DNA of 64,000 nucleotides from Qingshengfaniella alkalisoli (GCF_007855645.1 NZ_CP042264.1:1-64000); one strand, 5' to 3'; shown: positions 36,106-45,910, counted from the first letter of the stretch. Made by a program: numbers and translations. Notes: generated by a model from the letters alone, not told the origin.

Positions 36106-37124
36106 AGGCGATTTTTGACGACCGCCAATATGTCCATGATCCGAAGCACTTCATGCGCAACGGTGATCGTCTGGAAAATCCCGAACAGCCCGAGCGCGCC
36201 GATCGGTTGAAGGCGGGAGCGATCGCCGCCGGGTGTGACATCGTGGTGCCGTCTGATAACGGCCTTGGCCCCATCGCGGCTATTCATACTTCTGAGTATC
36301 TGGGGTTCCTGCGGACGATCCATGGCCGATGGACAGCCGTCGATGGGGCAGGACCAGAGGTTATCCCGAATATTCACCCTCCAGCGCGCACCGCGAGTTA
36401 TCCGAGTTCACCGGCGGGCTTGGCGGGCTACCATCAAGCTGACACGTCCTGCCCGATTTCCGAAGGGACATGGGAGTCTGCCTATTGGTCAGCGCAGACT
36501 GCTATAACTGGAGCTGATGTGGTCTTGGCCGGGGGGCGGTCCGCTTACGCCTTGTGCCGCCCGCCGGGGCATCATGCCTTTTCGGATATGGCCGGCGGTT
36601 TCTGTTTCTTGAGCAACGCTGCCATTGCAGCCCAACGGTTCGTGGCAGCTGGGCTGCGGCCTGCAATCCTTGATGTAGACGTGCATCATGGGAACGGGAC
36701 ACAGGGGGTGTTCTATAACCGCGCAGATGTGCTGACCGTGTCCATTCATGCCGATCCGTCGGGGTTTTATCCGTTTTTTTGGGGGTATGCCGCCGAGCGC
36801 GGCGACGGAGCAGGGTTGGGGTCCAACCTGAACCTGCCACTGCCGCGCGGTACGAGAGAACCCGAGTATCAGGAATCGCTTGCCGTCGCGTTCGAACGTA
36901 TCCGTGATTTCGGGGCGGATGTGCTCGTATTGGCGCTGGGGCTGGATACGCATGTGAACGATCCGTTTGAAGGGTTCGCGATCTCTACAGAGGGCTTGGG
37001 CGATATCACGGCAGCGGTCGCAAAGGTGGGACTGCCGACATTGCTGGTACAGGAGGGAGGGTATTTGTCAGATGATCTTGGACCAAACCTGACTGCAGCG
37101 CTGCAGGGGTTTCTCGGGGTATGA
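36102..37124 (+). CDS. Acetylpolyamine amidohydrolase-like (histone deacetylase family)
   Basis: A 340-aa enzyme of the HDAC/APAH superfamily. The active-site pair PPGHH is at 155-158 (His157, His158). Zinc ligands are Asp193 and His195 in DVDVHHGNGT and Asp282 in LGLDTH; a Tyr follows in EGGY near 319. All key residues of acetylpolyamine amidohydrolases are kept. The predicted reaction is deacetylation of an acetylated polyamine or related amine. The ATG overlaps the M20 gene. Co-transcription with a Dpp-type importer points to uptake of an acetylated substrate. Confidence 0.85.
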   Translation: MKAIFDDRQYVHDPKHFMRNGDRLENPEQPERADRLKAGAIAAGCDIVVPSDNGLGPIAAIHTSEYLGFLRTIHGRWTAVDGAGPEVIPNIHPPARTASYPSSPAGLAGYHQADTSCPISEGTWESAYWSAQTAITGADVVLAGGRSAYALCRPPGHHAFSDMAGGFCFLSNAAIAAQRFVAAGLRPAILDVDVHHGNGTQGVFYNRADVLTVSIHADPSGFYPFFWGYAAERGDGAGLGSNLNLPLPRGTREPEYQESLAVAFERIRDFGADVLVLALGLDTHVNDPFEGFAISTEGLGDITAAVAKVGLPTLLVQEGGYLSDDLGPNLTAALQGFLGV

Positions 37125-37146
37125 TCGCGCCCGGCATATGCATAGG

Positions 37147-37213
37147 TTGTCGCAGGGGCAGGGAAAGGCGGATGTGGGTGCGACAAGAGCCGCTTTTGAC
37201 ATCGCCTGCGACA
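37147..37213. repeat. Three TGCGACA repeats upstream of the AbrB-family gene
   Basis: The non-coding 37125-37355 stretch holds TTGTCGCA (37147-37154) and its inverse TGCGACAA (37179-37186), separated by 24 bp, and a third TGCGACA at 37207-37213. This could be an operator for the gene at 37356. No gene is recognised in the rest of the gap. Confidence 0.3.
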
Positions 37214-37355
37214 TGGTTAGAAACTGGACGTGAGGGCTTGGATGCCTGATCGAGTGACATTGGCCGTGAGCGCCTCTGAAGGATCAGAACGATTGGTGCG
37301 ATACTTGGCCATGCGCGACGATGAACGCATTGTAGATCGGCAGCCCGCATAGACC

Positions 37356-38402
37356 ATGTCAGTGGCTCGTGGCTTTCGTCAAAATTTATCGAAAGAGTCT
37401 GCGACCGCGCTGACAGTGGGCGCCGCGGGGGCAGCCGTGTTTGCGGCGTTGGGGTTGCCCGTACCGTTTCTCACCGGCTCGGCTGTTGCAGTGACGGTCG
37501 CGGCCATCATGGGACTTTCCCTGTCGTTGCCAGCTGGCCTGGCAAACAGTTGTATTCTTTTTATCGGGATAGGGATCGGCTCTTCGGTAACGCCAGATTT
37601 CCTGCAGTACGCTATGACATGGCCATTGAGCTTCGTCGTCTTGGCCGGGACGTTGGTCATCGGCGTGTTCTCGTGTCGCTATGCTCTGGTCCGATTGTTT
37701 GGCTTTGACTTGGTATCGGCGACACTCGCGGCTGTTCCCGGACATTTGAGTTTCGTGCTGGGGCTGGCCGTCGATCTGCCCGCCGACATGCGACGAGTCG
37801 CATTGGTGCAATGTATGAGGGTCTTGTTCCTGACATTGCTGGTGCCTTCGTTGCTGTCGATCTGGGGTATGGAGGTGAAAGCGGCACCGGCCCCTACGGA
37901 TGCAATGGAGATGTTCGACCTGCTTGTACTCGCTCTCGTTGCATTGGCGCTGGCGACGTTTCTCGTACGGGTCGGAGCACCTGCTGCCTGGCTTTTTGGC
38001 GGCATGTTGGTGTCGGGTATCGGCCATTTCGCAGGAGTCACTCCAGGTACACCGCCGGGATGGATAACGGCGGCGGCACTGCTCGTGATGGGAACTTTGA
38101 TAGGAACGCGTTTCCATGGCTACAGCCCTAATGAACTTCGCCGCGATATTGGGGCAGGGATATTTGTGACTGTTCTCGCTTGCGCTTTGGCAAGCTCGGG
38201 CGCGACTGTCGTGGCCATCGCATTAGGACTTCCCGCGGAATTGTTGTTGATTTCATTCGCCCCGGGTGGTGTGGAGGCGATGTCGGCGATGGCATTGCAA
38301 CTTGGTCTTGAACCCACATTCGTGGCGTCGCATCATGTTTTCAGGCTGCTGGTGCTTACAATCTTGGTGCCGCTGTTCATCGTAAAATTAGCGCGGAACT
38401 GA
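37356..38402 (+). CDS. AbrB-family membrane protein
   Basis: A 348-aa polytopic protein with about ten membrane segments, belonging to the AbrB/YjbH-type family often labelled ammonia monooxygenase-like. It shows the two-fold repeat of the family: LPVPFLTGSAVAVTVA with FIGIGIGSSVTPDF in the first half, and GAPAAWLFGGMLVSG with LVMGTLIGTRFH in the second. Transported substrate is unknown. It is not tightly linked to either neighbour. Confidence 0.75.
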   Translation: MSVARGFRQNLSKESATALTVGAAGAAVFAALGLPVPFLTGSAVAVTVAAIMGLSLSLPAGLANSCILFIGIGIGSSVTPDFLQYAMTWPLSFVVLAGTLVIGVFSCRYALVRLFGFDLVSATLAAVPGHLSFVLGLAVDLPADMRRVALVQCMRVLFLTLLVPSLLSIWGMEVKAAPAPTDAMEMFDLLVLALVALALATFLVRVGAPAAWLFGGMLVSGIGHFAGVTPGTPPGWITAAALLVMGTLIGTRFHGYSPNELRRDIGAGIFVTVLACALASSGATVVAIALGLPAELLLISFAPGGVEAMSAMALQLGLEPTFVASHHVFRLLVLTILVPLFIVKLARN

Positions 38403-38919
38403 AGCTTCCAAGGATGGCAGGATCGAGCCTCCTTTTGACGGGGTCGACGACCGGTATTCAGGTGAATACTCGCGGACGGTCGCGCTGCCCGATTGTTTGC
38501 CGTGAACGAAAGCGGCCATTTTTAGCTTTAAGCCGCTCGTGGCGATGAGGCTCTGTCTCCCTCTTTTCGGTGGATTTGGGTGGTCTAGCGCTGAGAAAAC
38601 AGGTTCCAAAGTTCAAGCTGCGCTAGGGTGGTCTCAACGTTCTTCCGAGCGATCGACACAAGAAACCAATACCAGTTCATGCAACGCGACACCCTTAGTC
38701 GGCGTGCTGATGAAATGGGATCACATTAATCCACTACCAATCGCGGTTGTATGATCCAGTTTCAAAGGGCTCCGGGCATCCGCTGTCCGTGGAGAGGCTC
38801 CCATCTGTTCCGTACCAAGGGAGTTTTGTCGGTTCGCTCGCTCGGTCAGCTTGACATTTGACGACCTGCATGGCCGAAGACTGACGAGGAAAGTCGATTT
38901 GTCTGTGGGAGGAGTATCA
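38403..38919. other. 517-bp non-coding stretch with one strong inverted repeat
   Basis: No convincing gene is visible here. At 38454-38469 GTATTCA and TGAATAC flank GG, a 16-bp near-palindrome that could be an operator. The ribosome site GGGAGGAG for the next gene is at the right end. Small reading frames in the region lack recognisable homology or start signals. Confidence 0.4.
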
Positions 38920-39936
38920 ATGACCCATTTTACACGCCGCGCGACGCTGGGCCTGATGGGAGGCGCGATGACCGCGCCGTTCGTCGCGAAGGGGGCCTGG
39001 GCCGCAACACCGATCAGCGTGGGCGCATTGCGCTTCACCAGCCATGCACCCAGCTTCATTGCGCTGGAACGCGGTTACTTCGCCGAAGCCGGGATTGACG
39101 TGAATTTCGAGTTTTTCCAAGCGGCGCAACCCATGGCCGTCGCGATCGCGTCGGGGGATGCCGATTATGCGATGACGGCGATTTCCGGCGGGCTGATCTC
39201 GCTGGCGCAAAAGGGTGCCGCCAAGGTTATCGGTGGCGCGCTGAGCGAAGAACAGGGCATCGACGGGCAGAAGATTTTGGCCTCCAACGCCGCCTATGAA
39301 GCCGGTTTGACCGATCCGTCGCAACTCGAAGGCAAAAGCTTCGGGATTACGCAAGCGGGCTCGTCGTTCCACTATATGGGATCGAAGATCGCACAGGCCG
39401 AGGGTGCAGAAGTCAGCTTCAAGCCACTGCAGAAGACCCCTGCGGTCATCGGCGCAATCAAGAGCGGCCAGATCGACGCATGGTCCATTGTTCCGCATAT
39501 CGCCAAGCCGCTGGCCGGCGCGGGCGCGGTTCAGATCATCGGCGATGTCGCGGATTACATCCCCGACTATCAGGTCACGACTGTCTTCACCTCTGCGAAG
39601 AACGCGTCCGATGCCCCCGACCAGACACGCGCCTTCCTTCAGGCGCTGTCGAAAGGGGCCGCCGATTTTAACGCGGCGCTGGTGGACAACACTGCCGATG
39701 ACGCGGAACGCGCAGAGATCATCAAGCTGATCGCTGGTTACGTTTATCCAGACCGCAGCGTGGAAGATGCGCGGGATTCCGTCGTCAACGGCGCGATGCG
39801 GATCAATGCCGATTGTGCGCTGAACAGGGCTTCGGTTATGGATCAGCTCGACTGGTTCAAATCCGAAGGGCTGGTGGACCAGGACATCGCCTACGAGACG
39901 CTTGTCGACGAAAGCTACGTCGACATCATCTCGTAG
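38920..39936 (+). CDS. SsuA/THI5-type ABC substrate-binding protein
   Basis: A 338-aa NMT1/SsuA-like binding protein. The N-terminus HFTRRATLGLMGGAMTAPF is a twin-arginine-type export signal. Family patterns include HAPSFIALERGYFAEAGIDVNFEFF and SGDADYAMTAISGG. GGGAGGAGTATCA precedes the ATG. Ligands of the family include sulfonates, nitrate, pyrimidines and hydantoins; none can be singled out from sequence. It heads a three-gene ABC operon. Confidence 0.85.
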   Translation: MTHFTRRATLGLMGGAMTAPFVAKGAWAATPISVGALRFTSHAPSFIALERGYFAEAGIDVNFEFFQAAQPMAVAIASGDADYAMTAISGGLISLAQKGAAKVIGGALSEEQGIDGQKILASNAAYEAGLTDPSQLEGKSFGITQAGSSFHYMGSKIAQAEGAEVSFKPLQKTPAVIGAIKSGQIDAWSIVPHIAKPLAGAGAVQIIGDVADYIPDYQVTTVFTSAKNASDAPDQTRAFLQALSKGAADFNAALVDNTADDAERAEIIKLIAGYVYPDRSVEDARDSVVNGAMRINADCALNRASVMDQLDWFKSEGLVDQDIAYETLVDESYVDIIS

Positions 39937-39993
39937 CACTGCGATACGGGGCGCGCCGATGCCTTGGCGCGTCCGAGCCCGGAAGGAAGTCCG

Positions 39994-40761
39994 ATGGAAT
40001 TGAGACTGGAAGACGTATCCCACCGCTACGGTGATTTGGAGGTTCTACGTGATATCGACCTGCGCATCCCTCAAGGCAAGATCGTCTGCATCGTCGGGCC
40101 GTCGGGCTGCGGAAAATCGACCCTCCTGCGCTTCATGGGGGGGTTGGAACGCCCCGATCAGGGCCGCGTCCTTCAGGCGGGTACGCCCCCGCCTGACAGC
40201 CTGAACCCGCTGACCTATGTTTTCCAGGACTTCGCCCTGCTGCCATGGCGGCGGGTGGAAGACAACATATCCATCATCCTGCGCGATCACGGCATCGACA
40301 AGGATCGTTGCCGCGCCATCATCGACGACGTTCTGGCTCGCACAAAACTTACGGAGTTTCGCCGCGCCTGGCCCAGACAATTGTCGGGCGGCATGAAGCA
40401 ACGTGTGGCCATCGCGCGCGCGCTCGCAGTGAATCCTGCCGTGATGCTGATGGACGAACCGCTGTCCGCACTCGACAGTCAGACACGTGACCTGTTGATG
40501 GAGGATTTGGTGACGCTATGGTCCCGGCAACCCTTCACTGGGGTCTATGTGACGCACAACCTTTCCGAGGCCGTGCGTCTGGGGCACCAGATCGTGGTAC
40601 TGTCGCGCAGGCCCGGCCGGATCAGCGAAATCGTCGAGATCGACACGCCACTGGATCAGCGCGACGCCGCTGATCCTCAGTTGGAACGGACCCAAAAACA
40701 TCTGTGGACATTGATGCGCGCAGAGGCCGAAGCTGCAGACAAGGAATTGCTCGATGGCTGA
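39994..40761 (+). CDS. SsuB/TauB-type ABC ATPase
   Basis: A 255-aa ATPase. Walker A GPSGCGKST (about residue 35), Q-loop FQDFALLPWRRVEDN, signature LSGGMKQRVAIARAL and Walker B VMLMDEPLSALD are present; PWRR is typical of the nitrate/sulfonate group. GGAAGGAAG precedes ATG 39994. It overlaps the permease gene by 8 bp. Confidence 0.88.
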   Translation: MELRLEDVSHRYGDLEVLRDIDLRIPQGKIVCIVGPSGCGKSTLLRFMGGLERPDQGRVLQAGTPPPDSLNPLTYVFQDFALLPWRRVEDNISIILRDHGIDKDRCRAIIDDVLARTKLTEFRRAWPRQLSGGMKQRVAIARALAVNPAVMLMDEPLSALDSQTRDLLMEDLVTLWSRQPFTGVYVTHNLSEAVRLGHQIVVLSRRPGRISEIVEIDTPLDQRDAADPQLERTQKHLWTLMRAEAEAADKELLDG

Positions 40762-41578
40762 TGTTTCCCTCGCCACTACGTTGACCAACCCCGACACCCG
40801 CCCCGTCCCGTTCCGAGGCGGCGGGTTCAAACCCAGCTCGCCGAAATGGGTGGGCGTCGCCGTGTTCATAGTGCTGATCGCGTTGTTGGAATTCGGAACT
40901 CGGGCGGGCTACATTTCGAACCTGACCGTTCCGCGCCCGTCGGATGTTCTGGGGACACTGATTGATCTCACCCGAAGCGGAATGCTGTGGAAGCACCTGG
41001 TACCGTCGGTGTCACGTCTGATTGTTGGCGCAACGATCGGGGCTACGATCGGCATCGCGACCGGGTTGATGATCGGGCTGTTCTCGATGGTGCGCGCGGG
41101 GCTGGTGCCTCTTGTGGCCGCGATCTTTCCAATACCCAAGATCGCCTTGCTGCCACTTTTCGTGGTCTGGTTTGGGATTGATGAGGCATCGAAATATGCG
41201 CTGATCGCATTTGGTACATTCACGCCCACGGTGGTCGCGACCTATGGCGCGGTCGACAATGTTGATCGTGGGCTGATCCGTATGGGGCAAAGCTTCAGTC
41301 TGAGTTGGACGACCATCGTGACCCGTATTGTTCTGCCCGGTGCGATGTCGGGCATCCTGTCGGGTTTGCGCGTCAGTCTTGCCATCGCAATCATCTTGCT
41401 GGTCGCTGCCGAAATGCTTGGTGCCGAATACGGTATCGGGGCCTATATACTGCAGGCCGGATCGCTCTATGATCTCGAACGCCTGTTCGCCGGGGTCACG
41501 ATCCTGTCGCTGCTTGGTGTCCTGACCAGTGGCGCCGTCGGTCTGGCCGAGAAACATCTTCTGGAATGGCGTGGTTAA
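40754..41578 (+). CDS. SsuC/TauC-type ABC permease
   Basis: A 274-aa permease with six membrane helices. The family patterns are FPIPKIALLPLFVVWFGI near residue 130 and the coupling segment DNVDRGLIRMGQSFSLSWTTIVTRIVLPGAMSGILSG. It completes the operon; the gene on the other side is convergent, 9 bp away. Confidence 0.88.
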   Translation: MADVSLATTLTNPDTRPVPFRGGGFKPSSPKWVGVAVFIVLIALLEFGTRAGYISNLTVPRPSDVLGTLIDLTRSGMLWKHLVPSVSRLIVGATIGATIGIATGLMIGLFSMVRAGLVPLVAAIFPIPKIALLPLFVVWFGIDEASKYALIAFGTFTPTVVATYGAVDNVDRGLIRMGQSFSLSWTTIVTRIVLPGAMSGILSGLRVSLAIAIILLVAAEMLGAEYGIGAYILQAGSLYDLERLFAGVTILSLLGVLTSGAVGLAEKHLLEWRG

Positions 41579-41587
41579 GGGGCAGCC

Positions 41588-42427
41588 TCAGACCAACCCG
41601 CTTCCGGCATCGGACGCTTGTTTTGAACGTCGTTTCTGGATCACCCAAACGGTCAGGAAAAAAACCGCGATGATGCCGAGCGAGAACAGAGTGGTCAAAG
41701 TGCCGAGCGCGAAGATCACGGGCGTGGTGACATTGGTGGTCATCCCGTAGATTTCCAGCGGCAGGGTGTTGTAGCTGCCAGCGGTCAGCAGGGTGCGCGC
41801 GAATTCGTCGTAGCTGAGCGTGAAACCGAACAGCGCGACACCGATCAGAGATGGCGCGATCATTGGCAACACGACATGGGCGAAGGTCTGCCATGCGCTG
41901 GCCCCTTGATCGCGGGCCGCTTCTTCGTAGCTTTTGTCGAAACGGTTGAACACCGCGAACATGATCAGCAGGCCGAACGGCAGGGTCCATGTCAGTTGTG
42001 ATCCGAAACCGGATGTCGACCAATGCACTTTCAGGCCAAGCTGGTTGAAGATCAGGCCGACACCCAAAGAGACGAGGATCGAGGGGATCACGAGGCTCGC
42101 GATCGTCAGGTAGAACAACACGCCTGACCCAGCGAAGCGTTTGCGGAAGGCCATGCCTGCCAAGACCGACACCACAACGGTTGTCACCATGACCATCAGG
42201 CCAAGTGTAAAGCTGCGCCCGAAGCTGCCCCAAATGTCGCCGACCGCCTGTTCCTGGTGCAGATCGCGGAACCAGTGCAGTGAGACGCCATTCATCGGGA
42301 AGGTCAGCCCGCCCTGCGGCCCCTGAAAACTCAGGATGCCGATGGTCATGATTGGGCCGTAAAGGAAGAGCAGGAAGACCACGAAAAAGGCTCCCAAGAT
42401 GTAGAAGCTACGGGGGCGTGGTTCCAT
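41588..42427 (-). CDS. PotC-type ABC permease
   Basis: A 279-aa polyamine/Fe-type permease with six helices. The N-terminal helix reads FYILGAFFVVFLLFLYGPI and the coupling loop EEAARDQGASAWQTFAHVVLPMI. It is the last gene of the leftward PotABCD-like operon and follows PotB by 2 nt. Confidence 0.88.
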   Translation of the reverse strand: MEPRPRSFYILGAFFVVFLLFLYGPIMTIGILSFQGPQGGLTFPMNGVSLHWFRDLHQEQAVGDIWGSFGRSFTLGLMVMVTTVVVSVLAGMAFRKRFAGSGVLFYLTIASLVIPSILVSLGVGLIFNQLGLKVHWSTSGFGSQLTWTLPFGLLIMFAVFNRFDKSYEEAARDQGASAWQTFAHVVLPMIAPSLIGVALFGFTLSYDEFARTLLTAGSYNTLPLEIYGMTTNVTTPVIFALGTLTTLFSLGIIAVFFLTVWVIQKRRSKQASDAGSGLV

Positions 42428-42429
42428 CT

Positions 42430-43344
42430 TCAAAGCTCCTTCCTGATGTCGACGAAACGCAGGAGAATGGCGATGACGATCAGTACCGTGCAAAGCAGTA
42501 TGATCGCCGTGGCCGAGGCAGACGGATATTGCAGCAGGCTGATGTCGTTCGAAATCAGCCGTCCTACATTGGCTTTCTGCGATCCGGACATGAACCTGAC
42601 CGTAATGAAATCGCCCATTACCAGTGTAACGACAAAGATCGTGCCAATCATGATGCCGGGTTTGCACAAGGGAATGATCACGTTCCATAGCGTCTGCCAG
42701 CCCGAGGCGCCGTTGTCGCGAGCGGCTTCCAAGAGGGACCGGTCGATGCGCATCATCGAATTGAAGATCGGCACCACCATGAACAGCGTGTAGAGATGCA
42801 CGAACGCGAGTATCACCGAAAAGTCGGAAAACAGCAGCCAGTCCAGCGGTTCGTCGATCACACCCCACGAAATCAGCGCCGAATTGGCGATGCCGTTGCG
42901 GCCAAGAAACGGAATCCATGAAATCATGCGGATGATGTTAGAGGTCCAAAAGGGAATGGTGCACAGCAGGAACAACCCGATCTGCCAGTGAAGGCTGCGG
43001 ATGTGAAATGCGAGGAAGTAAGCGACCGCGAAGCCGATAAGCAACGAGCAGGCCCAGGTGATGGCGGCGTATTTGAAGGTATTCAGAAACACCGAATACG
43101 TCACCGGGGATGAGAACAGGAACCGGTAGTTGTCGAACTGGAACGCCGGATAGATCGAGAACTCGGTCGCGCCCCAAAAGCTGACGATAGCGATCATGCC
43201 GATAGGCAGGACGAGAAAGCAGGCCAGAACGATTGCAAGTGGCGCGGCTTGCAGCCATCCGATCATACGCGTTGACAGTCCCGAGGTCCTGGCCCTTGGA
43301 GCGGTGGACGTTGTCGATCTGTCGGAAGAGGCAAGGTCGGTCAT
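42430..43344 (-). CDS. PotB-type ABC permease
   Basis: A 304-aa permease with six helices. The coupling loop reads LEAARDNGASGWQTLWNVIIPLCKPG, the usual EAA pattern of PotB. A longish hydrophilic N-terminus rich in Ser/Thr precedes the first helix. Confidence 0.88.
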   Translation of the reverse strand: MTDLASSDRSTTSTAPRARTSGLSTRMIGWLQAAPLAIVLACFLVLPIGMIAIVSFWGATEFSIYPAFQFDNYRFLFSSPVTYSVFLNTFKYAAITWACSLLIGFAVAYFLAFHIRSLHWQIGLFLLCTIPFWTSNIIRMISWIPFLGRNGIANSALISWGVIDEPLDWLLFSDFSVILAFVHLYTLFMVVPIFNSMMRIDRSLLEAARDNGASGWQTLWNVIIPLCKPGIMIGTIFVVTLVMGDFITVRFMSGSQKANVGRLISNDISLLQYPSASATAIILLCTVLIVIAILLRFVDIRKEL

Positions 43345-43414
43345 GCGCGCTCATGTTGTTTTGGGTCAATCTTTGGCCAGGGCGGGAAGGGGATCGCCCC
43401 GGCCAAGTGTCGCG

Positions 43415-44674
43415 TCAGGACGCGATGAATTCGTTCCATTTGCGAACCATGTACTGGTTTTCGTCCATCACGGCGTTCCAGCAGGCGACGCTGCCCATCC
43501 GATCGTAGAAGGACCCGCCATCGCGGCTGTTACCGGCCTGGTCCATCACGTCGCCGTAGGGATTGGTGATGTCCTCGACCGCGGGCTTGCCCTCGAACCA
43601 GTAACCCCACTCGTTCTCGGTCATGTGGTTCTTGGAGGTTTCGGGCACGGCGGAATAATAGCCCTGCCGCATCAGGAACCCACCGACCCAGCCGTCGAGA
43701 TACCAGTTGATGTAGTCGTAGGCCGCGTCCAGTTCCATTCCCGACAGCGATTTCGACAGGCCGATGCCGCCTCCCCAGCTCCGGTAGCCCTCCTTCAGCG
43801 GCTGGTAGACACACGGAATGCCGCGCGACTTGACCGCGGTGATCGCAGGCGACCACATCGACTGGATCACCACCTCGCCCGATGCCATCAGGTTGACGCT
43901 TTCGTCGAAGGTCTTCCAGAAAGCACGGAACTGGCCGGCCTTCTTCGCCTCGGTGAAGATCGCGAAGGTGGCGTCGATCTCGTCCTGGGTCATGTTGCCC
44001 TTGTCGCCATACTGGATCTCGCCCATCGCCTCGCAGACCATGGCCATGTCCATGATGCCGATCGAGGAAATGTCGAGGATCGACGCCTTGCCCTTGAATT
44101 CGGGGTTCAGAAGTTCCGTCCAGCTCTCGATCGGGCGGCCGATCAGGTCGGGGCGGATACCCAGCGTGTCGGCGTTGTAGATCGTCGGGATCAGCGTCAT
44201 CCAGCCGGTTTCCTCGTCGGCGAAGGTGGTCGATCCCTGCCCCTCGACGAAGCCGACCGTATGCGGGGCGGTGCCTTGCGCGATGACGCTTTCCGGCGTC
44301 AGCTTGCCGTCCTTGAAGATGCCGACGATCTTGTCGTAGTTCTTGATCTTGCTGACGTCCATCGCCTGAAGGTTGCCCGTCGGCCAGACCTTCTTGCAGA
44401 TCCAGTATTCGATATCGGCGATGTCGAAGCTGTCGGGCTGGGTCGCGGCCCGCTGGGTGACGCTGTCGCTGTCGAGCGCGGTCATTTCCAGCGTGAACCC
44501 AAGGTCTTCCTTCACCTTCTGGCCGACCTCGTTTAGGTTCGATACGCCGGTGCCGAATTGGCGCAGGGTGATGTTCTTGATCTCCTGCGCCCAGATCATC
44601 GGCGCGCCCAGCGTCGAGACCCCGACCGCAGCAGCGCCCGTTTTGAGAACGCTTCTTCTTGAGAGATTAGCCAT
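43415..44674 (-). CDS. PotD-type ABC substrate-binding protein
   Basis: A 419-aa binding protein. It has a twin-arginine-type signal (NLSRRSVLKTGAAAVGVSTLG). The body fits the PotD/PotF family 8 pattern (SFDIADIEYWICKKVW, TLGIRPDL, VNLMASGEVVIQSMWSPA). AAGGAG lies 8 nt before ATG 44674; an in-frame GTG nine bases upstream is too close to the ribosome site. Ligand is probably a polyamine or similar organic cation; that is inferred from family only. Confidence 0.86.
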   Translation of the reverse strand: MANLSRRSVLKTGAAAVGVSTLGAPMIWAQEIKNITLRQFGTGVSNLNEVGQKVKEDLGFTLEMTALDSDSVTQRAATQPDSFDIADIEYWICKKVWPTGNLQAMDVSKIKNYDKIVGIFKDGKLTPESVIAQGTAPHTVGFVEGQGSTTFADEETGWMTLIPTIYNADTLGIRPDLIGRPIESWTELLNPEFKGKASILDISSIGIMDMAMVCEAMGEIQYGDKGNMTQDEIDATFAIFTEAKKAGQFRAFWKTFDESVNLMASGEVVIQSMWSPAITAVKSRGIPCVYQPLKEGYRSWGGGIGLSKSLSGMELDAAYDYINWYLDGWVGGFLMRQGYYSAVPETSKNHMTENEWGYWFEGKPAVEDITNPYGDVMDQAGNSRDGGSFYDRMGSVACWNAVMDENQYMVRKWNEFIAS

Positions 44675-44698
44675 CTCGTTCACTCCTTGTCGGATCGT

Positions 44699-45685
44699 TC
44701 ATTGCGTCAGCCGGTGCAGTTTTTCTTGTTCCCAAGTCAGACCGACTGCGTCACCCGGGTTCTTTACGTTCTGGAAAAAGACGGCGTCCGGCACCAATGC
44801 CATAAGATCCTGATTGCCCGCGACTCTGGCGGAGACGCTCACATGTGTGCCCTGATATTCGACAGCCATGATACGCGCCTCCATCTTTCCGGTGCCGGCA
44901 TCCGTCAACGAAACCGCGTCCGAACGCAGGGCAAACCTTCCGTCGGCCAGATCAATCACGTTATGTCCGCCCAGAAATTGTGCGACGAAGGCAGTGTCCG
45001 GGCGGTTGAACACGTCGCGCGCAGATCCGGCCTGTTCGATCACGGCGTCGTTCATCACAACGATTTCGTCCGCCAGCGCCATCGCTTCGTCCTGGCCGTG
45101 GGTCACATGCAGGAAGCTGATGCCGAGTTCGCGCTGAAGACGTTTCAGTTCGCTGCGCATCCGCACTCGGAGAAACGGGTCGAGCGCCGACAGCGGCTCG
45201 TCCAGCAGCAAGACCTGCGGGCGCGTGATCAGCGCACGGGCCAAGGCGACGCGTTGCTGTTGCCCGCCAGACAATTGATGTGGGAAACGTTCGGCCAGCG
45301 CAGACAGGTCGACCAATTCGAGCATATCGCCTGCTTTTGCAAGGCGATTGCGCTTATCCTCGCCTTTCATCTTCAAGCTGAATGCAACGTTTTCTGCGAC
45401 GCTCAGATGCGGAAACAGCGCATAGTTCTGGAACATCATCGCGGTACCGCGATGGGCAGGTGGAAGGCGAGAAATATCCTGCCCATCCAGCAGAATTGAT
45501 CCGTCGCTGACGGTTTCATGGCCTGCGATCATGCGCAGGGTCGAGCTTTTTCCGCACCCCGAGGGTCCTAGAAGGCAAGCATAGGTTGCCGGCTTGAAGT
45601 GATGGCTAACTGCATTGACTGCAATTGTATCGCCATACCTCTTGGTGATCTTGACCAGTTCGAGATCTTTACCTCTTTGCGACAT
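44699..45685 (-). CDS. PotA-type ABC ATPase
   Basis: A 328-aa ATPase with Walker A GPSGCGKSS, signature LSGGQQQRVALARAL, Walker B LLLDEPLSALD and a C-terminal TOBE domain. GGAGAGCAC precedes ATG 45685, which is why the longer reading to 45715 was not used. It starts the leftward PotABCD-like operon, divergent from a GntR gene. H-loop reads HVTHGQ instead of HVTHDQ. Confidence 0.88.
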   Translation of the reverse strand: MSQRGKDLELVKITKRYGDTIAVNAVSHHFKPATYACLLGPSGCGKSSTLRMIAGHETVSDGSILLDGQDISRLPPAHRGTAMMFQNYALFPHLSVAENVAFSLKMKGEDKRNRLAKAGDMLELVDLSALAERFPHQLSGGQQQRVALARALITRPQVLLLDEPLSALDPFLRVRMRSELKRLQRELGISFLHVTHGQDEAMALADEIVVMNDAVIEQAGSARDVFNRPDTAFVAQFLGGHNVIDLADGRFALRSDAVSLTDAGTGKMEARIMAVEYQGTHVSVSARVAGNQDLMALVPDAVFFQNVKNPGDAVGLTWEQEKLHRLTQ

Positions 45686-45873
45686 GTGCTCTCCGACCAT
45701 CTTCATGATCATCAAGAAGCATGACGACGAACGGGAAAAGTATCGCGAGTTACGGATGCTGATAGATATTGAGCCTGCGTCAACACTGTGCGGGTTTGGC
45801 GCAAAGTGGTGAATTTATGGGCGCAATGTTGAGTACAATCCTCACTAAAATGATATACACGTTCAGGCTTCAT

Positions 45874-45893
45874 TGAGAGAAGACAATCTCTCA
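45874..45893. promoter_or_regulatory. TGAGAGA/TCTCTCA inverted repeat, candidate GntR operator
   Basis: Seven-bp arms flank AGACAA, 17 bp upstream of the GntR start codon at 45911, inside the divergent region shared with the PotA gene. Position suggests autoregulation and possibly control of the PotABCD operon. Confidence 0.45.
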
Positions 45894-45910
45894 GTTTAGA
45901 ATCGGATCAC

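Noticed and set aside
38388-38609. Small minus-strand reading frame in the 517-bp gap
   Set aside because: No homology, signal or ribosome site could be supported; left as non-coding.
38917-40023. A 368-codon open frame on the minus strand
   Set aside because: It is antisense to the SsuA-type binding protein gene and shows no recognisable motif.
43196-44536. A 446-codon open frame on the plus strand
   Set aside because: It lies antisense to the PotB and PotD genes, which have clear family motifs, signal sequence and ribosome site; its translation looks like mirror-coding in GC-rich DNA.
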